This document shows, in pieces, positions 32,786 through 43,545 of a DNA stretch of 64,000 bases. Position 1 is the stretch's first letter, and every line of letters begins with the position of its first letter. Source of the DNA: Microvelia longipes (lineage: Eukaryota; Arthropoda; Insecta; Hemiptera; Veliidae); contig JACMZG010001863.1 of NCBI GenBank assembly GCA_018340805.1, forward strand, positions 56,731,080 through 56,795,079, read 5' to 3'. The notes under the pieces are model-generated. The model was not told the DNA's origin. It saw only the letters and a list, made by a program, of their open reading frames with translations, and searched no databases. The position numbers and the translations under genes are program-made.

Positions 32786-33399
32786 ATTCAGTGTTGACTC
32801 ACTAAAACTTCATATGATTCATATTCATGGGGGGGGGGTAGCTGAGCAGGAATGATTTCTAGTAAAAAAAAGTTGAGTTTGACAACAATAACAACCCCCT
32901 TCCTTAGCTCGCATTCCCACCAGGATGATATTTAAATGTCAGAAACTAAAACCTTGGTCGAAAGGACAGCAGACATTTCAACACCCCCCCCCTCCTCCTC
33001 TAACCTTCCCCGTCACAAACAGTTGTTAAATATGGCCCTTTCCAGCTCTCGTGCGGCAATGAGCCATAATATCACTCATATGGCCCACAAACAGTGAATA
33101 ATACATTTATTACTTAATTTTAACAGTCAGTATTTTTTTTTAATGCGGTAATTATTTCCAAAGCACTTATGTGCTCGTACCGTAGATATGAAAATACAGA
33201 TTTAGATATACTAATAAATACATAAATATATGAAGTAAATAAAGAAAGATAGATGATTATAAATAAAATAGATGTATAAGGATGAAATAGAGTAAGCTGT
33301 AAACCTATTTACAAGGTTTCACCCATTCGTTTAAAAATTAAAGTGGTTTGGCAAAATTTATTTAACTTATTAATCTCTATTTCTTCAAATTGCTCGGGT
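32786..33399. other. Unique AT-rich stretch with poly-G/poly-C runs
   Basis: A run of nine or so G at 32828 and of C at 32986. 33260-33399 may be the 3' UTR of the LINE remnant read on the minus strand. Confidence 0.4.
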
Positions 33400-34330
33400 G
33401 TAAAGTTAAATACAAAAAGGTCAGTAAACACTGTGAATTCAAAGCAAGACACGACCGAATCAGATGTGATGGCGTTTCATCTTCTTAATTGCTAAATCTG
33501 CAGATTGGGCTGTTCACTAGACCCGTTAGATGCAATTGTTTTTTGAGTCTGCCAGTAATAACTCCCTTTATGGCATGACGTGTTCCCTTGCTTATACTCT
33601 TTGCTTATTTTTGAAAAGGTACAGAAAGCAAGAGTTTAGATTGTCTCGTTCCAAGACAACTACGCCACTCATCACTAAAGAAATAAGAGGAGTGCGTTAT
33701 AGACCTTTAAAGGACTACATATAGCTTCTTAGCACTCCAATCATGACTTATGATGGCCAGAAGTGGTTGAAAATCGGCTCTCAAATAAATATTTCAAAGA
33801 GACTTGCTATTTGTTTATTAGTATATAACTTCACAACGCAGCAATCTAGAAATATATGAGAGGTTGTTTAAGCTGTGTCTTATAACACATTTTGGAATGC
33901 CAACTATAGGTTCTGGGCTAATAGGGGATTTTCAAGATCATTAACATCCCAGTAGTTCAGCATTTTCATTCCTTTGAATTCCACATTGACCTGGTGCTCA
34001 AATGATTATGACTACATTGTAAAGTACATTGTAAAACTAGTATTCGGATACTAGTTTATAGTTACTCTTTGCATTGATAAGAGCTGTCAAGGCTTTCTCA
34101 CTGGCTGTGTATAAGGTAATACCTGCCCTTGAATCATTTTAAAGAACCTGAGCGCAACCAAAAATGACGGGCTTCAGCTTAAAATTCAGTACCGTAGGCA
34201 CCAAAACGAATATTAAATTCAAACTTTGGTTTAGCACAAAATTTTCCAGCTCTTGTTTGTCAGAAATCCTCGATGTATCTGTGAACCACAATTCATCTGT
34301 AAACCACAATTCATCTGCGATGTCCAAATT
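33400..34330 (-). pseudogene. Decayed jockey/R1-like LINE C-terminus: RNase H and CCHC-like motif
   Basis: On the minus strand several frames together recover the order expected at the end of a LINE ORF2. DELWFTD (near 34310) corresponds to the WFTDGSK start of RNase H. GTEF-stop-AE (near 34190) corresponds to GTEFQAE. IWAPGQCGIQRNENAELLG (near 34010-33960) corresponds to the WVPGH.GI.GNE.AD.LA block. ISPEPIVGIPK (near 33920) follows it. Then ITGRLKKQLHLTGLVNSPIC and ETPSHLIRSC (near 33570-33450) correspond to the terminal zinc-binding C..C....HL..C motif. Frameshifts and several stops break it. The reverse transcriptase part is not seen, so this is a 5'-truncated dead copy. Confidence 0.75.
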
Positions 34331-34658
34331 AATATTTTCCCAATAGTTCCGTCATGGTATGGAATAAGACCAAGTTTGCTCAAAGTTTCACGCTTTCAAT
34401 CTCCAGTCAGGACCAATTCCACTGGGTCATACCCAAATAGCAGACATGACTTTATTAATTTTATAATTTAAGTGTTTATTCCATAATAATTTGTTTAAGC
34501 AGAATCACTCCAAAATATTTAGGAGAAGATATTCTATTCACTCCAGGATTATATTTCATAAAGTATATTGTGCTTAATTATTTCTATATTGTTTACTATG
34601 TTGCTGTATGTTATGTTTTTATTCAATAATTTATATATTGTTTTGACTTGTTACACTT
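34331..34658. other. Sequence upstream of the LINE remnant
   Basis: 34331-34445 may still be LINE sequence (before RNase H, minus strand), but I cannot align it. The remainder is AT-rich with nothing recognised. Confidence 0.35.
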
Positions 34659-34770
34659 TGAGCGTAACGGTTGCTACTACCACCCGAGGTGGGTCCCGCA
34701 GGGGCTATCCCTGATGAGCCGCAAGGCTCTAAACGGGCATTATTATTATTATTATTATTATTATTATAAT
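34659..34770 (+). mobile_element. 5'-truncated A/T-tailed SINE, plus strand, (ATT)n tail
   Basis: GAGCGTAACGGTTGC, ACCACCCGAGGTGGGTCCCG, CAGGGGCTATCCCTGATGAG and GGCTCTAAACGGGC match the 3' half of the family, ending in (ATT)n. It lies in the opposite orientation to the other copies here. No TSD is evident. Confidence 0.75.
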
Positions 34771-35460
34771 GAGATACTTAGTTGTCATCCACTAACCTGT
34801 TTTACTAATAAATCGGGAAAACGCTATTTTCTGTCCTAAAATTAAAAATGTTTTATCTCCCTGCCGAGAGCTGATAAAGGTTGAGTAAGAATTATTAAAA
34901 TTTTATAAAAATTAAATTTAGTATTGCTCAAACTTAAGTGATACTCTGGATTACCCCTTCTCCTTCTCCAGTAATGTCCAAAACCCACGTAAGAACATTA
35001 TCCATACAATACAAAACATACCAAAGGTCATGGAAAATATTAAAATAATAGTAAATTAGCAATAATAATCCTTAAAATTACTGCATTATTTTTGACCTTA
35101 ACTTATAAGTAGGTCTCTGAATATGATAGAGGAAATCACCATGGAAGCAAATATTGAAATATAAACACCGAGACCATCCTCAGTATTGGCATATCAAACT
35201 ATCATCTTAACTTGCAAACAAAGTGATCATTTTAACACAAGATTATTGGGTGAATTCAAGGGCATTAATAAAATAATTGAATTGCAACTTTTTAAAGAGT
35301 TGATACATAACTATTTGGGACAAGGAAACAAGATACCAACGAGCACTAAGCAGATAAGAAAATAAAGCCATACAAAACACCAAAATCTCCACAAAATGTT
35401 TAGTCCGCTACATGACTCTGTCTAGAAGGTCTGATTGAGGCGTTTATATAGCATCTCACC
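34771..35460. other. Unique AT-rich stretch
   Basis: No gene or repeat recognised; the last 60 bases probably belong to the element carrying the hammerhead-like motif. Confidence 0.45.
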
Positions 35461-35463
35461 GGC

Positions 35464-35488
35464 ACTGATGATGATCGAGCGATCGAAA
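35464..35488 (+). ncRNA. Best-preserved hammerhead-like motif (CTGATGA..GAAA)
   Basis: CTGATGA (35464-35470) is followed by T, a 5-bp stem GATCG/CGATC with a 2-nt loop, and GAAA (35485-35488). CTGATGA and GAAA are the invariant boxes around stem II of a hammerhead ribozyme. The extra T and lack of a visible stem I make activity doubtful. The flank TGGAGAGATTTTGGTGTTTT is shared with the 6662 copy. Confidence 0.35.
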
Positions 35489-35520
35489 GCCGGCTCTGTT
35501 TATGTAAAGAATAAACATTT

Positions 35521-37144
35521 TGTGGAGAGATTTTGGTGTTTTGTATGGCTTTATGAGTTAACTCCATTACTCAGTATCTTAGTTATAGATAAGAAAATGA
35601 TTATTTAGCAAGTTGTGGTTTTCTGGATACTTTTATTCCCACTAGCCGTTTTAGCAATTTTTCCAGCGGGTTCTTTGTAATAAGGTTTTCAGCTCCAAAT
35701 AAGAAACTGAACAACACCTGCACGTGGGATCTTAAGTAGGACATTTTCAGAAATAAGAACAAAGTTAATAATGTATTTTGTAGGATTACTTATACTAAAG
35801 GGCAGATAATATTATAGGGTTATATAATTAGTTGGATTCCTGAAAGGGATCCAACTCAGTGTTAAATGGCTATGGTAACTATATGTTACCTAAGGATAAA
35901 CGGACAGATGTGGTTATGTTATCATACCTTAAGATGGGAAGTTATCACCCAGGAGGAGTCAGAACCATTCTAATTGTATCGTGCCCAAAAACCTAATGGC
36001 CGAACTTCTCCCACTAAATCCCTGACAATCCCTACTTAGACGTAAAGTCTACCCTCTCTCTCATAGTGGGGTTAGTAACCAGCATGTAAGCATGCTGACA
36101 AAATCAAAACTGAAATAAGAAGTTTTGAAGTAACTAAATGATATGATTTTAACATTCTGACCAATAATTGGGAGTATGAGCTTATCTAAATTGCTTGCTC
36201 AATTTAGAACCGCTACATCTTGGAATATTAAAACTGAGCGAAAGACCTAAAAAATTTGACCGAACGGAGACACATCAGTTGGCCACTACTCGATCATTCA
36301 ACAAACTTAAATTATTAGTAAAAACCAACAACCTACAGAAAACAATCAGAGCACAGCGAGACCGAAAGACAACAAAATTATTCGTGATGGTCAGTTGATC
36401 AAGGGACACAAGTCATCTTACTCTAAGATATCACAAGACAAGGGATATACACACGCAACCGTTGCATCGTCTCATACACCAGACAATCACTGATTGTCAG
36501 CAAACCTTTCTCCTAATTTGGTCGCGAAGTTGATGACCGCGTAGCGGTCAAGCCGTATTTTCATTTGAGACATCACTAAACCGAGAGTGTAAGCGAAATT
36601 CTTTAACCACAAAGAAATTATTTCAGAAAATAAACAAGAAAGAAATTCAAGAAAAAAACAAGTCATGACGTCATAGGGAGACCTCAATCACACCACTAAC
36701 ACACTTAACCGTGTAATTTTCCATAAATTTAATATTTAATTTTTTCATTTATATTCCTATGTTTCAAAAGAGAGCACACGGGGAACAAGGTACCCCAGGG
36801 GAAAGGGGCAAAACAACGCTACGACAAATAGAGTCGTAACTAAAATGTTTTATATTATTCTGGCACTGAGCCACGGCGATGTCATGCCATAATACGGCTC
36901 CTGTAACAATTTGTTTGAATACAGCTCTAATATAATTCACAGAGCGAAGCGAATTTACTTTACATTTATAGGGTTTCTATGCAAAGATTAAAGAATTTTG
37001 TAAAGAATATTTTCAAAGAAATGCCAATTTTTAAAAAATAAAATAAAATAATGGCAATTTTCGCACTTAAGTTATATTTTTTAACATTACTTAAATTTGA
37101 AAGGATACTTTAGTTAAAAACAAATTATAGGTAAGTTTACATAC
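35521..37144. other. Unique stretch, no gene seen
   Basis: Short palindromes occur (GTTGGAT..ATCCAAC at 35832). A 66-codon minus frame (36487-36687) with RLDRYAVINFATKLGERFAD is unrecognised and may be transposon-derived. GAGCGAAGCGAATTTAC near 36950 is typical of small dispersed repeats. Confidence 0.4.
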
Positions 37145-37215
37145 TTCGGCTGTGCACAGTCTAGACTGTATGGTGTGGTTTTGTGGGCCAATTCTCCCTC
37201 CAGCGAAGGAAACCA
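37145..37215 (-). CDS. Candidate 71-nt internal exon, inferred
   Basis: This minus-strand island is about 53% GC in AT-rich DNA. Upstream is a strong acceptor: a T-rich run, then TTTTGAATCAACAG. Downstream is the donor GAA|GTATGT. Entered in phase 1, as exon 1 at 43719 requires, it reads V then VSFAGGRIGPQNHTIQSRLC and TAE, ending in phase 0. A second frame (WFPSLEGELAHKTTPYSLDC) is also open, so the frame is not decided by openness alone. No family is recognised. Confidence 0.4.
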
Positions 37216-37499
37216 CTGTTGATTCAAAAGAAAAAATAAATAAGAGCTATATGCAAAGTAGCTCAAAAAAATCATGCAACCTTTGTTTGAAGAAAATTAG
37301 AGATTTTTAACATTGCCTGCTTTGTATGTTTTGGAAAATTTAAAATTAGTTAAAAAAAATCTAGCATTGTACCAAAAAAGTTGGAGATAGTCATAAACTA
37401 TGTACTAGAAATAAACATTTTTTTTAAAAATTAACAAACATAGAACTAATTTTTATAAAAAGAGCAAGTCAATTATAATGCATAATGTTTATAACAAGT
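37216..37499. other. AT-rich stretch
   Basis: If the exon at 37145 is real this is intron sequence. Nothing else recognised. Confidence 0.4.
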
Positions 37500-37835
37500 T
37501 ACCTGAATTACATTAAAAAAGAGAGTGAATTTTGATGTGTTTTGTAAAACAATGTAAATTTGTTACTGTCTAGTCCGTTGTATAGAAATAGTGATTTTAT
37601 GAAATGAAATTTTAGTTATTCATGTGGTATGTTAAGTTATTGTGTTTGTTTTATTTATTTATTTACGAATGTGTGTAAGGATTATAAATGAAAACGAATG
37701 CAAATGTTTTCATTTTATTATTGTCAAGTATTATTAGAAGGTCCAATTTTATAAGAAATATTAAATGTCTTGACGTATTTACAATAATTGTACTTAATGT
37801 AAATAAATAAAATCTTTATCTTTATCTTTACTATA
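37500..37835 (+). mobile_element. Probable LINE 3' UTR with (CTTTAT)n tail
   Basis: A T-rich segment ends ATGTAAATAAATAAAATC followed by TTTATCTTTATCTTTAC. This terminal signature is common at 3' ends of insect non-LTR retrotransposons. No coding remnant is attached, so it is a short 5'-truncated insertion. The upstream border is uncertain. Confidence 0.5.
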
Positions 37836-38004
37836 ACTCGTGCAGCAATGAAGCAGAATATTGTCCTAATTCCTTCAATAGAATGGATAGAAATAATTAT
37901 TTGTCCATCATGAGATTAAACACGTTAGAACTTCCCAGAGGATTAAGTTAGTAGCGAAGTCGTAAGCTGAGGGAACCTAATCATTTAGTTACCGCAGAAG
38001 AGCC

Positions 38005-38245
38005 GAGGAATTAATGTATTAAACTATCGAATAAGAGCCGAAAGTTTCATGTATTGAACTATCGAATAAGAGTCGAAAGGTTCATGTATTGAACTATCGA
38101 ATAAGAAGCCGAAAGGTTTCATGTATTGAACTACCGAATAATCGTATTTAAACTATCGAATAAGAGCCGAAAGATTCATGTATTGAACTATCGAATAAGA
38201 GCCGAAAGGTTCATGTATTGAACTATCGAATAAAAGCCAAGGGAT
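38005..38245. repeat. 35-bp minisatellite, about 6-7 copies
   Basis: Units contain GAATAAGAGCCGAAAGGTTC and ATGTATTGAACTATC. One copy near 38130 is truncated. Edge copies (GAGGAATTAATG, AAGGGATTTATG) are divergent. Confidence 0.88.
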
Positions 38246-38354
38246 TTATGTCTTTAAATATGTAGGTAAAGCCTAGAAATTCTGGTTTTGCATTTTTAGT
38301 GTGAACATAATACTTTTTCTACGGTAAAACAAGAGGAATTCGGCCCTTATCCGC

Positions 38355-38424
38355 CTTTATGTAGGGGGTAGGGGTGGATGGGGATTTTTTGGAAAGGGGG
38401 GCTCACTAAGCTAGAATAATATAT

Positions 38425-38456
<32 letters not shown>

Positions 38457-38535
38457 ATATACTATATATAAATTCATAGCTAAGTGAGCCCCCCTTTCAA
38501 AATCCACATCCACCTACCCTAATATATTATATATA
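38355..38535. mobile_element. Inverted repeat around an (AT)n tract
   Basis: GGTAGGGGTGGATGGGGATTTT..GGGGGGCTCACT in pieces on the left is mirrored by AGTGAGCCCCCCTTTC..ATCCACATCCACCTACCC on the right, with TA repeats between them. Single right-hand arms of the same type follow the (AT)n tracts at 30.6, 39.8 and 56.1 kb. Confidence 0.7.
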
Positions 38536-38540
38536 TATAA

Positions 38541-39764
38541 CAGGGTGTTTCATATAAAGTGGTCCACCAAAGAAGGAGGTGATAGTACTCCTCAAAGGGA
38601 ACAAAAAAATGATCTATAATAAAACCCCGATCGCAAACCCGTTTTCCCCAAGGTCAAATTTAATATTTTTAAAAAAAATATTTGACCCCACATCATAAAA
38701 TTGTTTGATAGCGTTTAAACCTATTTAAGCCAGAAAGGCGAAATTGGGTCTCGTTTTGAAAAGCTGAGTAATTTCTCCTGAAGGACAAACTACTAACTAT
38801 GTCAATTTTTGGGAACTACTGCCCAAAAATTGTGCATGAAACAAATGTTTTTTTGGAAAAAATTAAATTTTATGGAATTTTTGGGTAGGGGCATTAGAGA
38901 GGAAGTAAGAGATAAACAAAAGTTTAGCCAAGAACGGGAAAACTTCTCTATGATTGCCCTTTAAGTAAATATAAATAATTTTTATAACATTCAATGTCCA
39001 AAAATATAAGCTATTGTTGCTAGAAGTTGCAAAAAACTGATCATTTTTGTCGTATAAAAGAGAAAAATAATGTATAATCTTAATGTAAATATTTTTTTTC
39101 GAAAATAAACTAATAATGCAATTTATAGACTCTAGGAGGTAAAATAAACATATTTTATTATTACACATTTTTCACTAAAACCACTCTTTCTTCTGTTTTA
39201 GAGATTTTTAATTATTTTATGTACCACGTAATTAACATTGTAGAGATATGCAAAAATGCCGAAAAATAACAGTTTTTCAAACTTCCTAGGAAGAATGGCT
39301 TAACATTTTTGACTATTGAAATGTATGATGAAGTTTGATTTTTCTTAAAGGGTAATCATAATAAAAGTTTTTTTTCCGTTCTTGGCTGAACTTTTGCTCA
39401 TTAATACTTTCCTCTAATGCCCTACCACAAAAATTCAATAAAATTCAATTTTTAAAAAAAATATTTTTTTCAATGCAAATTTTTTGTGCAGTAAGTTCAA
39501 AAATATTTGACATAGTTAGAGTTTATCCTTTGGAAAATTTACTCAGCTTTCTAACGAGACTAATTTCGCCTTTCTAGCTTGAATAGTGTAAACACTATTA
39601 ACAATTTTATAATGTGAGGTCAAATATTTTTTTTTAAATATTAAATTTGACCTGTGGAAAACGTTGGAGATCGGGGTTTTTATTATAGAACATTTATTGT
39701 TCTTCTTTCAGGAGTACTATCACCTCCCTTCTTTTGGTGGACAACTTTTATATGAAACACCCTG
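38541..39764. mobile_element. 1.2-kb foldback element with long inverted arms
   Basis: Termini CAGGGTGTTTCATATAAA are mirrored exactly at 39747-39764. Homology continues inward for roughly 400-500 bases per arm: the tracts around GGTCAAATTTAATATTT, TAGCGTTTAAACC and GTAGGGGCATTAGAG each reappear inverted. Divergence is higher than in the 25-kb palindrome. There is no transposase frame. The TSD is obscured by flanking (AT)n. Termini of this kind occur in mariner-like elements, but the class is inferred. Confidence 0.75.
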
Positions 39765-39900
39765 TATGTATATATATATATATATATATATTATATATTA
39801 TATATATATATTATAGTATATATATATATATATATATATCAAAGTGTGTCTCCCTTCCAAAAAATCAATCCCAAAAGTCCCCTCATCCCAATCCCCTTTT
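39765..39900. repeat. (AT)n tract with C-rich flank
   Basis: TA repeats followed by ATCAAAGTGTGTCTCCCTTCC and CCCCTCATCCCAATCCCC, the same tract-plus-flank type as at 30.6, 38.4 and 56.1 kb. The 1.2-kb foldback element appears to have inserted into a tract of this type. Confidence 0.7.
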
Positions 39901-40489
39901 ATAAGCTCATTTTTCATGGCTAAAATGAGGAAAGTAAAACTAATTACGCGTAACATACAGGTCAGATTAATAAACTGTCCGGTTCTGAGAAAGACGCCTT
40001 AGAAACCCAGCTCACTGTATTTTGATTAAAATCAGCTAAATTCAAAACAGCAGTTAAAATCAGACTAGTCAACGAATGAAGTCGAAAATAATTTTTAGGG
40101 TCTCACTGGCTTCCTTCAAATAACTTAATAATTCTAAAAGCTGAATATCAAGTGGCCTAGAAGGCACAATAGCCATCCAATTATTGGCTTAATTCAAGCC
40201 ACCCTTTTCCTGGTCTTCCTGGGAATCCCCCCCCCCCCAGTTAATTCAATTAAACTAGAAAAGCAATTTTCACGCTACAGTTAAAAGTGAATGAAACAAC
40301 CTTCCAAGTAAATATTTTTGACACATTTCCTAAATAAAATAATCCGTTAGACAGAGAACTTACAAAAATATCCAGACTGTATAAAAGGATATATTTCGCT
40401 AAAGCGTTGCTATTTACGGTCAACACTGTCAAAAGTGGCGCGGGCCCCCAGCGCTGTCCCCGTGTGACGTCCAATAGCCCGTAACATTT
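39901..40489. other. Unique stretch, no convincing gene
   Basis: A 74-codon minus frame starts in a GC-rich patch (40430-40474) but turns into low-complexity sequence. A run of about 12 C lies near 40229. Confidence 0.4.
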
Positions 40490-40497
40490 GTTTGGAG

Positions 40498-41048
40498 GTT
40501 AGAATAATACTTTATATAAGAAGGAGCACTACTGATAACACGAAAGTCGGTTTCACTGGTGCACTTAAGTAATTTGCTGCACCTAACAATATACAATTTT
40601 CTAAAAAAAACTGGGCAATACTTCCGGTTGCTGAATTATTATGTTCTATTATTAAATTAATGATTGATTATTCATAAATACTAATATAAATATCGGTGCA
40701 ATACAATATTTTATGCATTTTAAATTGTAGTTTAACGTATTTTTATTAAAATGATATAAAAAAAGTAGTCCCCTCGTCAACTAAATGTAGATTATTGTAT
40801 TCCGCCACCCTTTTTGCCATCTAAGACCAGTTTTTATTAAATACTCAGCAGGTGTTTTTAAGTTACTATATTTGTTCTTTACGACTTTTCTTCATTAATA
40901 GATATTTATGACAAATATTTAAAATAATGTTTTGTTGTCAGGTTGGCAGCATTACTTAAGTGCACCAGTCAACCGGCTTTCGTGTTATCAGTGGAATTAC
41001 ATTGTGTTTGCGGTCCTGTGCTCCTTCTATATATAGTATTATTTTAAG
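40498..41048. mobile_element. MITE, 551 bp, with 8-bp target duplication
   Basis: Left arm AGAATAATACTTTATATAAG and GTGCACTTAAGTAATTTGC pair with the right arm (..GCATTACTTAAGTGCACC.., ATATATAGTATTATTTTA). Exact 8-bp direct repeats GTTTGGAG flank it (40490-40497, 41049-41056), consistent with hAT-type insertion. The right arm has an extra segment of about 28 bp (GGAATTACATTGTGTTTGCG..). No transposase. Confidence 0.75.
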
Positions 41049-41056
41049 GTTTGGAG

Positions 41057-41713
41057 CAAGAAACCTCATCATCAAATCATAAGCAGCCTTCTAAAAAGCC
41101 GAGTTAAAAAACTATCAGGATAATTTTAATAAAAGTCTGACATCAGACAAAATAAACCATAGATATATATTAATAGACGGAATAATAGCAGTGGAGTGAT
41201 ATTTATTGAGATATCAGATCTTAATAAATAAACAGGATTGAAACATCTTTTTGGGGCTCTCAGGGGCTCTGTGTAACCTCATTATTGTAACCTTCTCCAT
41301 AAGTGGGTTAAGGTTATAATATATATATAAATGGTTGTCGTCTTTTTGACAAATTTGTTTGGTTTTTTTTTTTATTATGAACGTTTTGAATATATAAGTA
41401 AGCAACCTATTAATATGATAATAATAATTATTATTTTAATTTCAGAGATCTTACCGAGTTATTAATGACGGTTAATCAAAGGAGTTCAGGTTACTTTTTC
41501 GATGTTTCAAAATTTAACCAATAAAGGCCTCTCTCGCAATAATAAATTCAAGGTGAGCAATAAGTGTCAATTTTTGGTAGGAACAATAAGGAATACAAAA
41601 AAGCGAAATTTGCCAGCGGCTACAAATCTCATTAAAACCGCAACACTCGACAAAGCCCGGTTCATCATACGTAGACTCTCCTCATCGCATCCCAATTAAA
41701 AAATCGGGTACGG
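41057..41713. other. Unique/old-repeat stretch
   Basis: GAGTTATTAATGACGGTTAAT at 41457 and TCGGGTACGGGGTACC at 41704 recur elsewhere (19384; 11921). A 65-codon plus frame (41502-41699) lies inside this repeat-like sequence. Confidence 0.4.
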
Positions 41714-41728
41714 GGTACCCCTTCAATA

Positions 41729-41959
41729 AAAAAAATAAAATGCCCGTTTTAGGGCCTTTCGGGCCCATCAGGGTATTCACCCTGCGGGAACCACCTCAAA
41801 TGGGTTGTATCTACTACACTCTAAGAATTAATTAAAGTTGGCGGAATCTTTTTAATTTAAATACTAATCATAAAATCTTAGAGGATAGCCCGGGCTGCGA
41901 ACCCCGGACCTCCGGTGCCGAAATCGAACGCCTTTACGATCACGGCCACGGAGGCAGAC
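41729..41959 (-). mobile_element. tRNA-derived SINE with A/T-rich tail, copy 2
   Basis: On the minus strand it starts near GTCTGCCTCCGTGGCCGTGA, passes a B-box region GGTCCGGGGTTCGCAGCCC and ends CCTAAAACGGGCATTTTATT. The direct repeat GGTACCCCTTCAATA (41714-41728) recurs at 41960-41975 with one extra T. It is the most complete copy and a good family reference. Confidence 0.87.
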
Positions 41960-42253
41960 GGTACCCCTTTCAATACTTTTCTTATATTTTGTACATAAAT
42001 ACTGTTTGTGAAAATTACACTGATTGTGAGACAGCATTGTACCAATTTACATTTTATTTAAAAAAGACATAAATAATAACCATAATCTAAAAGATAAAGG
42101 TGGTTGGAAAAACAAACAATTTAAACTTGAATTATGTAGCCGGCTAAAGATCTCTTTCCGATACATTCACCTATGTAAAACCAACATCCAACTTCAATTA
42201 TTATAAATTATTTTTAGATTTATAACAATTTTTCAAAGATGTATTTATAACGA
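41960..42253. other. Unique AT-rich stretch
   Basis: Nothing recognised. Confidence 0.4.
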
Positions 42254-42480
42254 CAGTGGCGGACTGAGCCGAAAAGGGCCGAGGAGGGTTTGACATAAAG
42301 AGCCCAAACCAACATCTTAAGGGGCCCAATGGGGGGGGGGGGGGTTCTATATCGCTTCTCAAGTAGAGGGGTCCACTTTCAACGAGAGTAGTATTTATGA
42401 TTATAGCAAGCTTAATTTAATTAATTAGAGCCTAATTAATTAGGGGTCTAACTTCGTATGTGGCCCCATTTATATTTATA
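42254..42480 (+). mobile_element. Possible one-ended hAT-like remnant with poly-G
   Basis: CAGTGGCGGACTGAGCC at 42254 is the kind of terminus seen in hAT-type MITEs. It is followed by GGGGCCCAAT and a G run (42331-42344). No matching inverted end is visible; TATGTGGCCCCATTTAT near 42459 may be a decayed inner copy. Confidence 0.35.
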
Positions 42481-42720
42481 TTGTATGTAAATATTATTAC
42501 AATTATGTATCCTACATAATCGTATGTAGGACAGATACGAATACGTCAGTATTCTTTGATCATATTATATCTTATCTTATGAGTACGAAGGAGAATGGAT
42601 GAGAACCACAACAGAAGTATCACCAAAACCATCACCTCTTTATAGTACAGGAAAAAGACACTATAGAGCCAATAACAGATGGAGCATGCGGCAAAATCTA
42701 TATCTTATTATGATATCTAT
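42481..42720. other. AT-rich stretch
   Basis: A plus-strand 70-codon frame begins at 42599 and runs into the island described next. No motif seen. Confidence 0.35.
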
Positions 42721-42850
42721 AACATTAATTACAAGAGGCTTTCCTCTTCATGGCCACCTTTACAGCCACGAGAAGGCCGCTAGGTGTCTGAGGACTGGCT
42801 TTTCTTGGTAAGATACAGGGTTTATAGATTAACAGGGCCCTGACACTCGA
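42721..42850. other. GC-rich island, strand and role undecided
   Basis: Plus: an acceptor-like TTACAAG precedes AGGCTTTCC and a strong donor CTTG|GTAAGA ends it. Minus: SPQTPSGLLVAVKVAMKRKA is open and could sit between the two better candidate exons of the minus gene. The two readings exclude each other and neither has homology I recognise. Confidence 0.2.
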
Positions 42851-43011
42851 TAACGTGAATTGCGGTGGGACGCTACTGCCACGCAAATATAAATAAATTA
42901 AACTCATATTATAAATACCTGAACATAGTTATAGAAATTCTTAGTGAACAATAAATACCTGAAACACACAAAAAATCAAACAAATTAATTTATTTATCAT
43001 TGCCATTCTTA

Positions 43012-43145
43012 TACGATAATAAGACGTGCAGGTCATTCCCAAGAGCACAATATTATGTGCAGGGCATTCCCAAGAGCACAATATTATGTGCAGGGCATTC
43101 CAGAGAGCACAATATTATGTACAGGGCATTGCAAAGAGCACAAAT
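43012..43145. repeat. 31-bp tandem repeat, about 4 copies
   Basis: The unit joins AGCACAATATTATGTGCAGG and GCATTCCCAAG. The GGCATTCCCAAGAGCA core resembles the 30-bp array that follows. Confidence 0.88.
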
Positions 43146-43259
43146 ACATTATGAAAATTTAAGGACAAAAATACAAATTATTTTGGTACTACTGCCCACG
43201 TAACGTCAAAATTGAATGAGCCCTTAAACATTATTGGGCCAATCTTGGATCCTACGCCA

Positions 43260-43545
43260 TTAAACTCTGCAGGGCATCCCCCAACCGCATTAATATGTGC
43301 GGGACATTCTCAGGAGTGATTAGCCAGAGAAGGAATTCTCAAGAGAGCAATGGCCAGAGAAGGCATTCTCAAGAGAGCATTGGCCAGTGAAGGATTTCTC
43401 AAGAGAGCATAGGCTAGTGAAGGCATTCTCAAGAGAGCATTGGCCAGTGAAGGATTTCTCAAGAGAGCATTGGCCAGTGAAGGCATTCTCAATTGGCCAG
43501 TGAAGGCATTCAACAGAGCATTGGCCAGTTTCTCAAGAGAGCATC
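43260..43545. repeat. 30-bp tandem repeat, about 8 copies
   Basis: The unit joins TCAAGAGAGCATTGGCCAGT and GAAGGCATTC, alternating with GAAGGATTTC, which gives a 60-bp two-type period. 43260-43315 contains intermediate sequence linking it to the 31-bp array. The period is a multiple of three, so frames of 67 and 92 codons stay open without being genes. Confidence 0.88.
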
